NCBI RefSeq assembly: GCF_000948985.2
Contig: NZ_CP059733.1
Span: 3,534,001 to 3,598,000 of the forward strand
Length of the DNA: 64,000 nt
Source of the DNA: Thalassomonas viridans
GTDB taxonomy: Bacteria; Pseudomonadota; Gammaproteobacteria; Enterobacterales; Alteromonadaceae
Reading direction: 5' to 3'
Shown: positions 19,201 through 27,173 of the stretch, one piece after another
How the letters are laid out: every line of letters starts with the position of its first letter
Numbering within the stretch: position 1 is the stretch's first letter
Translations under genes and position numbers: made by a program
The notes under the pieces: model-generated
The model's input: only the letters and a program-made list of their open reading frames with translations
What the model was told of the DNA's origin: nothing
The model's database searches: none

Positions 19201-22200
19201 CCAGGCCCTGGCAACGCCTTCTCCCTATAAAATTGACTCCCTGATCAAAAAAATTAAATTCGATCCTGTATCAGACACCTCCTTGCTCACCAAGCATTAT
19301 CTCTACAAGAACTTCGCCAACCTCAACATCCGCGAAGATACCGAGATTTTCGACAAGGTGAGCCAGCCGGTGGACATCACCACCAGTTTGGACCTGCTGC
19401 TCAAGGAGCTGGAAAAGCCCCTGGCCACATTCGACAAGCCAAGCTTCGACAATGCCTATCAGATGTTGCTGACCCGGCTGGATATGTTCGAACAGGTCAT
19501 AGGCAAATATGACGATTACATCCCGGCGGAAGACCAGCCGAAACTGCTCCGCTATTTCAACCTGATACGCGATCAAGGCTGTTACCACCAATTCCGGGGC
19601 CTGCTGGACAACTACAACGCCCGCAAGCTGAAAATTCAGCAGAGGCTGTTGCTGTCGGTGTATTCAGAGCACAATTGCGGCATGTCACATGTCGGCGGCA
19701 GCTGGGCCGGCGGCACCTTTTTCCTGGTGTATGACGACGAGCATACCGTAGTACTGGACTTTGCCCTGCCCTATATCTGCTGCTCCGACTGCCCGCCCAT
19801 CAACCTGTGCAGCACAGAGCCGGTATTGTTTAAATTGCCGCTGGAATATTTCTGCAAAAACGACAAGCGCAAATTTAAATTTATCACCCACCCTCCGGGA
19901 GGCGAAGTAATAGGCTCGGGAGCCACTAAAGAAGTCACCACAGGCGATTTTTATTTTACCCCGGCCCAGGCCGACATTGACGAAGGGGAAATAAAATTCG
20001 CCTATTTGATCAATAATGCCCGTTATGAATTTTCCGCCCTGCTCGCACAAATCAAGGCGGCCATCAGCTATAAAATCATCAACGTCAGCGAAGATCCGCA
20101 AAGTGCCGAAATCAAATTTACCGCCACGCCTGTGGATGCAAACGAATACTTATGGGACTTTGGCGACGGCAACAGCTCCAACAAGGCCAACCCGGTACAT
20201 ACCTATGATTTAAGCGAATCTTCCGCCTTTACCGTGAAGCTAACGGTGAAAAAAGAGCCCTGCATCGGCGAAGCCAGCCATGAACTGACCTTTGAGATTT
20301 GCAACGCCAACTTCACCGTGGAAGAAGTGGCGCGCTCGCTCGATAAAATCCGTTATGCCTTCAGCCATCCCCAGGCCGCCAATACCCGGTTATGGCAGCT
20401 GGATGAAGATGTCACAGTGGAAAACCAGGAAACCGTTGAACAGGACTACGAGCTGGGAGAAACTCAGCGCGAAGTTACCGTCACCCTGACCATAGAGCAG
20501 GAAACCTGCAGCGACAGCCAATCGCAAACCATTACTATCCCGGCCCGGCGTGAGGTCTCCATCTTTATCGACCGGCTGTTTTTATGCCATCAGGATGTTC
20601 ATGAACCCGTCACCTTCGATCCGCCGGGCGGTATCCCAAGGGGCAACGGCCTGGTGCTGATTGACGGCGATTATCACTTCTATCCCGGCCATCCGGATGT
20701 GATCCTCGGCGCCAATGAAATCAGCTACGAATACCAGGGAAAAACCGTCTCTGTAACGGTTACCGTCGATGCGATAACAGAAGAGTTTAAGGCGGACATC
20801 AATCAGATTGATGCCGACAATGCTAAGGCTAAGGTGCAGTTCAAAGCGCCGGCCGGTATGGACTCCTACGCCTACAAACTCGGAGACGGCACAGAATCAG
20901 ACCAGGCGATAGTCGATCATATCTATGATATCAGCGAACAGACGGAATTTGACGTTGAGCTGCAGCTGATCAAAGGCGCCTGCGACGTTACCCAAACCAG
21001 GAAAATAAACCTGACTCCCTGTAGCGCCGAATTCACTCACCGTGTGGTGGAAGATAACGCCAGCGTGGGCGAGAAAATCATCCTGGAATATACCATGCTG
21101 ACCACGGGGGGTAAGGAGTACCAGTTAACGGATGAACTGGGCAGCATAAAATCCAATGCCAGGGTCTTCAAGCGCGTTTATCCCTTAGGGGAAGTTGCGC
21201 GGGAAATGCCGGTTACCATGAGACTGGACAAGCCGCCCTGCTTTGCAACCTTTACCCAAATTGTCACAATTCCTGCCTTCCAGCCGTTATCCGTAAGCCT
21301 GGAAATCACAGAATATGTCTGGTGCGATAAAAAACCGTACCGGCTCGAAACCAATATCAGCGGCGGCAAAGCGTCCGGCCCGGGTGTGCGTGAAGATGCC
21401 GAAGGCTTTACCTTCACTCCGGCACTGGCCAATACCGGCGGTGAGGTCACCATCAGCTATCTCCTGGGTGAGCGCATTACCACCACAACGGTGAACCTGA
21501 TCAAGCCCCAGGCATCCTTTAACGTCATTGGCATTGATAAAATCGACAACGGCCTTTACGACGTCAAACTGGTGAACAACTCCACGGATCACAACGGTGC
21601 CGGCTGGCTGTTTTCTCCCGGCGGAAGCTCAAGCAATAATGACGAAGTCATGATCTTCCAGCTGAAAGAAGTAGAGCCGGGCCAGGCGGTTAAAGCGACA
21701 CTCACCGTAGCCTGGAATGAATTGTGTCCGAGTTCCATGGAGAAAGTTTTCCATGTGCCGTTCGATATCATTCGCATAGATACGGATACACCGCTGGATA
21801 ACCTTAACAACCTCAGAATAAACGAGCCCTTTGTTAAGGTAATACCGGAAACCACCGGCCTCACGGATAAAACCATGCTTACGGTTAACCGCGTTAAAGA
21901 GGATTTCAGCAGCCAGGTTATCGCCAAAACCTATGTCTCGGGAGATAAAAACCTGGAGCTGAGTAAAACCTTAGATCCCTTGTTGCTCTCCACCCGGGAG
22001 CAACTAACCAAAGTGGCGACCAAGGAAGATGCCAAAACCGCACAGCTGGGTTACCCCCTGATGCTAACCCAGGTCAACCTGGTGCTGGATCTCGTCACAG
22101 TAATGTCGGATGACCTGAAACCGGAAGATCCTATGGCCAATACCTTAAACCAGATAGGCAACTCCCTGGGTGAACTGATGGAAACCGGCATCGAGCTGAA

Positions 22201-22306
22201 TAAGGACAATGTTTTATCCGACAAATTAACCCGGGTGAAAAAAGACAACGCGGCTAAGCCCAACGTACTGGCCGCCATTAACAAGATTGAAACCCTGATG
22301 AGCTGA
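16283..22306 (+). CDS. Giant PKD-repeat, proline-rich eCIS protein in the Afp13 (fibre) position
   Basis: About 2,007 aa. I use ATG 16283, with AAGGAAA ahead of it, rather than a longer GTG frame at 16262. Regions in order: a conserved-looking head (to about 460); a Pro/Phe-rich linker (about 543-643) built of PFPG/DPRP-type units; a carboxypeptidase-regulatory-like beta domain (about 773-833, NNEGEMEITNVPPGSYQVETY); then at least three ~240-aa repeats combining a 'PGG...GxG...FxPA' module with PKD-like domains (clear WDFGDGNSS near 1290, KLGDGTESD near 1540). No signal peptide or membrane helix is visible. It sits between baseplate and tape-measure genes, where Afp/PVC encode the tail fibre, so a fibre, cage or receptor-binding role is plausible but inferred. 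Confidence 0.75.
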   Translation: MDTCNTYPKFQADQVLTADQLNDLFAFLDLQSRWTRKCFVGAGIAHGFRIETSADFTTVSLSTGYGLTTLGYLVKHSATEYSHYSAYTDPVKYAFFNTADEGEDEQQAELWHLLPPGQVDVDNPDHKALNKDFFKDKVALAYLEVEDEDLDTCTGSDCNEKGSKINLCVRILLIDKDQLDSLKQKNKSAKSDDLYQMLLSKYQLPSLRIGRLHWLGDSNHLLELEDILKSYAYLIQQGPLQEIPKAFRQAFEAYAPLLSEDYQANPFTDWQPKLWNQQAKYPLGIQYYYDHIKDLILAYEEFINYAFKVFSAACLPDSGFPKHLMLGQVDVPALCYPSPYRHYFINATMPEEPVAGGKINQVKFLFQRLVLLTRAFKVPQPGQSKIKITPSKEKGTPLGKRTLPYYYDLQQYPQLKSYWDFDLASQCRSHQVFSYLDNLCTPICVAPLFFAEKPFTERPFAESPFTDIVDIRPLSDIKLAEIKSLVDSKSLVDIETLAALKADFSDIKFTPETLTKANSFSKPETDISEAFSLGSFITPITGFDPRPFPGIDPSPFPGFDPRPFPSPAPSPFPGPVPGPLPGPLPGPITGPDPRPTPFPLPLPQPVPRPIPQPFPFPRPIPVPGPTPSPTPAPTPAPIPRPVPKYLLLKTLKHKFPTADALIPHQYPLDVDQNEYPFYRIEGHLGEKYTDAFDQISQWIKCYNLPIKLMALKVGSNYQDISASLDCQFDDIELVYTSLAQKLSCDYNKLKELVAGIEFDSPKETIEISDITKVKGKFIDGKTNLPLSRVHYAIKELNIHGQTNNEGEMEITNVPPGSYQVETYIDNYGSKYFPITVQDKKTLSLADISLYQDALIDERQLIYSQRVAENEILNKAKEYAEKPELYSKAFDSRFTASPEQPKVSPDFQFKGDVFKTPGYELIYDPSIFSSRNISLELSQPEIAEKSSFFEKVALEKTQPEKVLFSKQDFRINTAQALATPSPYKIDSLIKKIKFDPVSDTSLLTKHYLYKNFANLNIREDTEIFDKVSQPVDITTSLDLLLKELEKPLATFDKPSFDNAYQMLLTRLDMFEQVIGKYDDYIPAEDQPKLLRYFNLIRDQGCYHQFRGLLDNYNARKLKIQQRLLLSVYSEHNCGMSHVGGSWAGGTFFLVYDDEHTVVLDFALPYICCSDCPPINLCSTEPVLFKLPLEYFCKNDKRKFKFITHPPGGEVIGSGATKEVTTGDFYFTPAQADIDEGEIKFAYLINNARYEFSALLAQIKAAISYKIINVSEDPQSAEIKFTATPVDANEYLWDFGDGNSSNKANPVHTYDLSESSAFTVKLTVKKEPCIGEASHELTFEICNANFTVEEVARSLDKIRYAFSHPQAANTRLWQLDEDVTVENQETVEQDYELGETQREVTVTLTIEQETCSDSQSQTITIPARREVSIFIDRLFLCHQDVHEPVTFDPPGGIPRGNGLVLIDGDYHFYPGHPDVILGANEISYEYQGKTVSVTVTVDAITEEFKADINQIDADNAKAKVQFKAPAGMDSYAYKLGDGTESDQAIVDHIYDISEQTEFDVELQLIKGACDVTQTRKINLTPCSAEFTHRVVEDNASVGEKIILEYTMLTTGGKEYQLTDELGSIKSNARVFKRVYPLGEVAREMPVTMRLDKPPCFATFTQIVTIPAFQPLSVSLEITEYVWCDKKPYRLETNISGGKASGPGVREDAEGFTFTPALANTGGEVTISYLLGERITTTTVNLIKPQASFNVIGIDKIDNGLYDVKLVNNSTDHNGAGWLFSPGGSSSNNDEVMIFQLKEVEPGQAVKATLTVAWNELCPSSMEKVFHVPFDIIRIDTDTPLDNLNNLRINEPFVKVIPETTGLTDKTMLTVNRVKEDFSSQVIAKTYVSGDKNLELSKTLDPLLLSTREQLTKVATKEDAKTAQLGYPLMLTQVNLVLDLVTVMSDDLKPEDPMANTLNQIGNSLGELMETGIELNKDNVLSDKLTRVKKDNAAKPNVLAAINKIETLMS

Positions 22307-22349
22307 TGCCCCTTTACTTATAAGAAGCTGTGAAAAGCTATAGGAAGCC

Positions 22350-24767
22350 ATGAATAGCCATTTAATCGACAAACTCAGTATTGAAGTTCATCTGCCGGAT
22401 GCCGGCAATGCCTATGAACTTCAACACAACATCAGTTCCCTGGTGCATAACGAGTTAATGGCTGTAATTACTGAGCATTGCGATAGCTTATGCCCGGACA
22501 AAACCCATATCACCCTGAAAAAACTGGAACTGGATTTGGGCAAATTGCCTGCGGATAACTTTGAGCAAGCCTTTGCCGAGCAATTTACCCGGCAATTTAT
22601 GGAGCAGTTGACCCAGCAGGCAGAGCAAGAACTTGTAACGGCTAGCGGACAAACAGCTGTTAGCGCGCCCTCCCTACTTCATGCTTATGGAGATTCAGGA
22701 CAAACACCTGCAACTTTTGATGCCATGAAACTGGAAGAGCATGAATACACCTGGTTGCTACTCTCGCACTTTTTAAACCATGGCACACTGCCCTGGTATG
22801 TTGATGCCACACAATTTACGGGCATTACGGCAACAGTGGAATTGTTAATAAGTAAGGGCAAGCTGGATATTCCGGCCTTTAAACACCTGTTAAACAATGA
22901 AACGGTTGTCAAGCGGCTGATAACCCAACTAGATGGCGAAACACTAGAAAAATTGTATGCCTGTGCGACAGGTGTAACAGTATACTGGCCGGATTTATTT
23001 CACGAATTACAACAGTGCTTGAACCAGGCATCTACAGCCACCAATTCATCAACCAATCAGCAGACAAGTCCACAAAAGCCGTCCCAGTATCATACGGAAC
23101 TATCAGCTTTTCTAACACAGAAAAATCTCCATCAGGCATGGAAAATCATCTGGAGCCGGGTATCCGAAAAAAATGATTTACAGAAGATTTTTTCATTAAT
23201 ACTCAAACAGATATCAGATAAGTTAACTCCGGATATTGTTCAAAGTTTTAGCCTCCACCTGCTTCAAAGCAGCCGGATAAAGGCTATCACAGGTAATACA
23301 CACCAGAACTTTTTAACCGCCCTGGAAAATATTATCCCGCCATTAAAGGAAAGTGCGCCATCAACAACCGACAATATCAGGAACCAACATTTGTCTGAGC
23401 AAAGCATTACCGCTAGCTCCCCGACAAACGACGCTTCAAAAATAAGCAGCCCGGGAAAAGCTGGGCGCATTAATGATGTTCATAACCAACAAGCTAACCA
23501 GCCAACAGAGGAAAAGGCTGAAAAGTTATCACCAGTCTCCCAAACCAATAACTTGGTTTCTGGCACTGAAAACACAACCGACAAACCGCAAAACAGCGCC
23601 AACACGAACGTCAACGAACAGTTGGATTACATCCGGGACAGCAGCCAAACAAAAAAATATCCTCAAGAAAGAGAGCTAAGTGACGTCCGGCAGCAAGAAC
23701 CACAACCTGCCGATACCACAAACCATACCGATGAAGCCCGGCCTGAAGATAAGGCAACAAAACAGTCAGATGGCAAGAAAAGCCCCACTGAAGGGATACA
23801 AAAAGAGATTAACGACGACAAAAATACTTTGATGCCTGAGTCAGCTTCAACTTTACATTCCCCCTTAAAATCAGAGCCTTCAACCTCACAGAAAGGAAAC
23901 AAAAACTTATCGGAGCCCTTATTTCCTGGGGATAATGCTCAAGCCCATAGCCGGAGTAGCAGCCACGCTCAGGATGCCGAACAAACACTAGTTACAACAA
24001 ATAATCAAAACAGCCGGAACATCAACAACTCCCATAACCTGAAACAAAATAAACAAACTTACATTAACCAAGATAAAAACCAGGCCGAAGTTAATAACCC
24101 CACACAGACACATCATCAGCAGGAAATACCCGCTTCCAAAGCAGGTGAAACGAACAGCCTTTTCTCTGGTAAAACCATCTTAAATGGAGATGCACCGACA
24201 GCAAACGAAAGTAGCGAAAAATCGCTTCCCCAAACCAGGCCCCCCTGCTTTGTACCCGAAGCAGCCAGCCAGGGACTGGCGGTGGAAAATGCCGGCCTAG
24301 TCATCTTCTGGCCTTATCTGCATATCTATTTTAAGGATCTCGGACTATTTGATGGTAAAGACTTTAAAAACCTCAACGCCCGTGAAAAAGCCGTCCACCT
24401 GCTGCAATACCTGGCAACCGGGGAAGTCAATACCGAAGAGCATGCCCTGACATTAAACAAACTATTATGCCACTGGGACTTCAACCAGCCCCTCAGCCGC
24501 TTTGTTAGCCTGAGTAACAGGGAGCGGGAAGAATCAGAAAAACTGATCAATGCAGTAATCAATCATTGGAGCGTACTGGGTAAAACCTCCATCGACAGCT
24601 TCCGCAGCACCTTTATTCAACGCAAGGGCCTGTTAAACCACCAGGATAACGGCTGGTTGCTCCGGGTGGAAAAAGGTCCTTATGACATACTACTGGACCG
24701 TATTCCCTGGGGATTATCCATGATCAAACTCTCCTGGGTCGATGAACTGCTACAGGTGGAGTGGTGA
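22350..24767 (+). CDS. CIS tape measure protein (Afp14-like), 805 aa
   Basis: Both ends match the contractile-injection-system tape measure family: the head (LIDKLSIEVHLPDAGNAYEL, then THITLKKLELDLG) within residues 1-90, and the tail (about 640-805) with AGLVIFWPYLHIYFKDLGLF, EKAVHLLQYLATGE and LNKLLCHWDF. The middle (about 230-630) is hydrophilic, rich in Asn, Gln, Ser, Thr and Lys, with no obvious fold and a more AT-rich sequence. The family is thought to set particle length, so the disordered span probably acts as ruler. It lies 43 bases after the PKD gene, and its stop nearly touches the ATPase start. Confidence 0.9.
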   Translation: MNSHLIDKLSIEVHLPDAGNAYELQHNISSLVHNELMAVITEHCDSLCPDKTHITLKKLELDLGKLPADNFEQAFAEQFTRQFMEQLTQQAEQELVTASGQTAVSAPSLLHAYGDSGQTPATFDAMKLEEHEYTWLLLSHFLNHGTLPWYVDATQFTGITATVELLISKGKLDIPAFKHLLNNETVVKRLITQLDGETLEKLYACATGVTVYWPDLFHELQQCLNQASTATNSSTNQQTSPQKPSQYHTELSAFLTQKNLHQAWKIIWSRVSEKNDLQKIFSLILKQISDKLTPDIVQSFSLHLLQSSRIKAITGNTHQNFLTALENIIPPLKESAPSTTDNIRNQHLSEQSITASSPTNDASKISSPGKAGRINDVHNQQANQPTEEKAEKLSPVSQTNNLVSGTENTTDKPQNSANTNVNEQLDYIRDSSQTKKYPQERELSDVRQQEPQPADTTNHTDEARPEDKATKQSDGKKSPTEGIQKEINDDKNTLMPESASTLHSPLKSEPSTSQKGNKNLSEPLFPGDNAQAHSRSSSHAQDAEQTLVTTNNQNSRNINNSHNLKQNKQTYINQDKNQAEVNNPTQTHHQQEIPASKAGETNSLFSGKTILNGDAPTANESSEKSLPQTRPPCFVPEAASQGLAVENAGLVIFWPYLHIYFKDLGLFDGKDFKNLNAREKAVHLLQYLATGEVNTEEHALTLNKLLCHWDFNQPLSRFVSLSNREREESEKLINAVINHWSVLGKTSIDSFRSTFIQRKGLLNHQDNGWLLRVEKGPYDILLDRIPWGLSMIKLSWVDELLQVEW

Positions 24768-24768
24768 T

Positions 24769-26124
24769 ATGAGCAACGAATTTATCGCAGCAACCGCCGA
24801 GGTATTAAACAAGGAGCTGAACTGGTTCTATCAGCTTCTCGATACCCGGATCAAACTACATTTTGGCCACGACTGCGACTATCAGGATATTTTCGAAATC
24901 ACCCCGCCGGAATTGGCAAGCGACTCCCAGCTGCACTACAACGGCTTTATCGAACATTACAATATCAACTTTGAAGAACGTGTGGTGTTGATACTGGCGC
25001 TGGTCAGCCAAATCCGCCCGCAAATGCTGGATGTATTTTTCACCAAGAACGCCAGCCTGGACAAAGAATTCACCGAGTTCGGCGGCGCCACCTGCCAGCA
25101 AGGCAAGGTGTTCTTACCTACGGCAGAAACCGCCCTGTTTCTACTGGCGGGCACAGATCTGGAAAAGCGCTTTTTATATTCCTACCTGTTTGACGCCGAC
25201 CATTTCTTCAACAAACATGATTTTATTACCCTAAGCCATGCCAAGGTACAGGAATCCCATTTGTCCGGGGTGCTGACCCTGTCGCGGGAAGTGCTCGACC
25301 TCATCACCCGCGGACATATTCGCAAACCCACATTCAGCGCAGATTTTCCCGCCAAACTGATCGAAACCCAGCTGGAATGGCTAGACCTGGTGCTTGACCC
25401 CTATACCCAGGATCAGGTCTACGAAATCAAAACCTGGATAGATCACGGTCAACAACTGCTTGATGAATATGGCCTGGGCAAAAAAATTAAACCCGGCTAT
25501 CGCAGCCTGTTTTTCGGGCCATCGGGTACAGGTAAAACCCTTACCGCCTCTCTGCTCGGCAAAGTCACCGGACGGGACGTTTACCGCATCGACCTGACAC
25601 TGGTGATCAGCAAATATATAGGGGAAACCGAAAAGAACCTGGAAAAAGTCTTTAAACAGGCAGAGCACAAAGACTGGATTCTATTTTTCGACGAAGCCGA
25701 TGCCCTGTTCGGCAAGCGCACCAGTGTCAACGATGCCCATGACAAATTTGCCAACCAGGAAGTCTCTTACCTGTTACAGCGCCTGGAAGATTATGCCGGC
25801 GTGGTGATCCTGGCATCAAACTTAAAAAATAATCTGGACGAGGCATTTACCCGGCGCTTCCAGTCTATTATTCACTTCCCTATTCCCAAACAGTCGGAAA
25901 GGCTCAAACTCTGGAGCTCAGCCTTTGCCAGCAAGTTTGAACTCGATCACGATGTGGATTTACACGCCTTAGCCAACGATTATGAAATGTCAGGCGGATC
26001 TATTATCAATGTTGTGCGCTATGCTTGTTTAATGACGCTGGCACAGCAAAAACAATGCATACCTTTTTCGCTGATCAAAGAAGGCATACGCAAAGAATTC
26101 CATAAAGAAGGTAAAACTTTTTAA
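24769..26124 (+). CDS. AAA+ ATPase of the eCIS (Afp15-like)
   Basis: This 451-aa protein has a C-terminal AAA+ module: Walker A GPSGTGKT (250-257), Walker B FFDEAD (306-311), a sensor region VILASNLKNNLDEAFTRRFQ with the arginine-finger pair, and a small helical lid. The N-terminal ~200 residues are helical and typical of Afp15/Pvc15. These ATPases are required for assembly or cargo loading. I place the start at ATG 24769, one base after the tape measure stop and with GGTGGAG upstream, rather than at an upstream in-frame ATG inside the previous gene. Confidence 0.93.
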   Translation: MSNEFIAATAEVLNKELNWFYQLLDTRIKLHFGHDCDYQDIFEITPPELASDSQLHYNGFIEHYNINFEERVVLILALVSQIRPQMLDVFFTKNASLDKEFTEFGGATCQQGKVFLPTAETALFLLAGTDLEKRFLYSYLFDADHFFNKHDFITLSHAKVQESHLSGVLTLSREVLDLITRGHIRKPTFSADFPAKLIETQLEWLDLVLDPYTQDQVYEIKTWIDHGQQLLDEYGLGKKIKPGYRSLFFGPSGTGKTLTASLLGKVTGRDVYRIDLTLVISKYIGETEKNLEKVFKQAEHKDWILFFDEADALFGKRTSVNDAHDKFANQEVSYLLQRLEDYAGVVILASNLKNNLDEAFTRRFQSIIHFPIPKQSERLKLWSSAFASKFELDHDVDLHALANDYEMSGGSIINVVRYACLMTLAQQKQCIPFSLIKEGIRKEFHKEGKTF

Positions 26125-26133
26125 GGAGGCAAG

Positions 26134-27132
26134 ATGACCACGTTTTCACAGCACAGAAGGCGTACCCGAAGAGTCAACAGAAACAAGCCCCGTAAAGGCG
26201 ATGTTATGCAGTACGGCGAGCATAACGAGGTTAGTGAAGGTAATAGCAGCTTCTTGTCCGGTCTCATCAACCAGGGCACTCAAGATAAAGCCACCCAAGC
26301 TTTAAGCCAGCAGATACAGCACAAGTTAACCGTCGGTAAAGCCAATGACGTCTTTGAACAGGAAGCGGATCATGTTGCCGATCAGGTAGTGGACTCCTCA
26401 GTATCTGCCGATCAACCCAAGCCCGCAGGTTCCCGGCTACAAAAGCAAGAAGAAAAAGAGGAAGAGGCTCAAACCAAGGCTTTAGCCGAACCCAAACTGC
26501 AAAAACAAGAAGAAGAGGAAGAAGAAGCACAGGCCAAAGCTATAACCGAACCTAAACTGCAAAAACAGGAAGAGGAGGAAGAGGAAGAAGAAGCCCAAGC
26601 CAAAGCTTTAGCCGAACCTCAGCTGCAAAAACAAGAAGAAGAGGAGGAAGAAGCCCAGACCAAAGCTATGGCTGACACTAAATTACGAAAACATAAACAG
26701 AAAAAAAAGCGCAAACATAAACAGGAAGAAGAAAAAGAAGAGGAAGAACTTCAGACAAAAACAAACAACAAACAAACTGCTTGCCGAAATTCTGCCGCAG
26801 ACTTGGCTGTTAATCAGGCAACGGCCCGGCGCATCGGTGAACGCCAAGGCTCCGGCCAGGCCATGGATGCCAACACCAAACATTTTATGGAAGCAAATTT
26901 TCACAAAGATTTCAGCAATGTCCGCATCCATAACGACAAAGAAGCCAATAACCTGAGCCAACAACTGCATGCCCAGGCATTTACCTTAAAACAGGATATT
27001 TACTTCAACACCGGCAAGTACAACCCGGAATCAAAAAGCGGCAAGCACCTATTGGCCCATGAACTCACCCATGTGGTACAGCAAAATTCCGCGCTGTCAG
27101 ACAAAAAAACAAAGGAGAAAACAACTAAATAG
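26134..27132 (+). CDS. DUF4157 (eCIS core domain) protein with acidic repeats
   Basis: The 332-aa product has the two-part signature of eCIS cargo proteins: an N-terminal KLTVGKANDVFEQEADHVAD segment (about 63-83) and a C-terminal DUF4157 domain (about 235-315) with ANFHKDFSNVRIHND, a DIYFNTGKYNPES segment and the HELTH zinc-site motif (309-313). Between them lie about five units of the type LQKQEEEEEEAQxKAxAEPK, the last switching to a strongly basic run. It ends directly after DUF4157 and carries no separate toxin domain, so it may be a protease-like cargo, loading factor or decoy. A perfect AAGGAGG precedes ATG 26134. Confidence 0.9.
   Translation: MTTFSQHRRRTRRVNRNKPRKGDVMQYGEHNEVSEGNSSFLSGLINQGTQDKATQALSQQIQHKLTVGKANDVFEQEADHVADQVVDSSVSADQPKPAGSRLQKQEEKEEEAQTKALAEPKLQKQEEEEEEAQAKAITEPKLQKQEEEEEEEEAQAKALAEPQLQKQEEEEEEAQTKAMADTKLRKHKQKKKRKHKQEEEKEEEELQTKTNNKQTACRNSAADLAVNQATARRIGERQGSGQAMDANTKHFMEANFHKDFSNVRIHNDKEANNLSQQLHAQAFTLKQDIYFNTGKYNPESKSGKHLLAHELTHVVQQNSALSDKKTKEKTTK
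26437..26761 (+). repeat. Coding tandem repeat of ~60 bp units (Glu-rich)
   Basis: About five in-frame units encode LQKQ-(E)n-AQ-(A/T)-K-A-x-(A/T)-E-P-K. Units differ in the number of GAA/GAG codons, as expected from slippage. The fifth unit is divergent: it encodes a Lys/Arg/His-rich stretch containing two near copies of AAACATAAACAG. Similar acidic linkers are common in DUF4157 proteins. Confidence 0.85.
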
Positions 27133-27173
27133 CGCCCTATTCAGGGAAGAACATTTAACAACAAGGAACAAGC

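Noticed and set aside
814..26124. Type VI secretion system
   Set aside because: No TssJLM membrane complex, TssB/TssC split sheath or ClpV is present; the sheath is a single-chain protein and the ATPase is Afp15-like.
26437..26761. Possible CRISPR or non-coding repeat array
   Set aside because: Units are in frame, variable in length, without unique spacers, and encode the Glu-rich linker of a DUF4157 protein.
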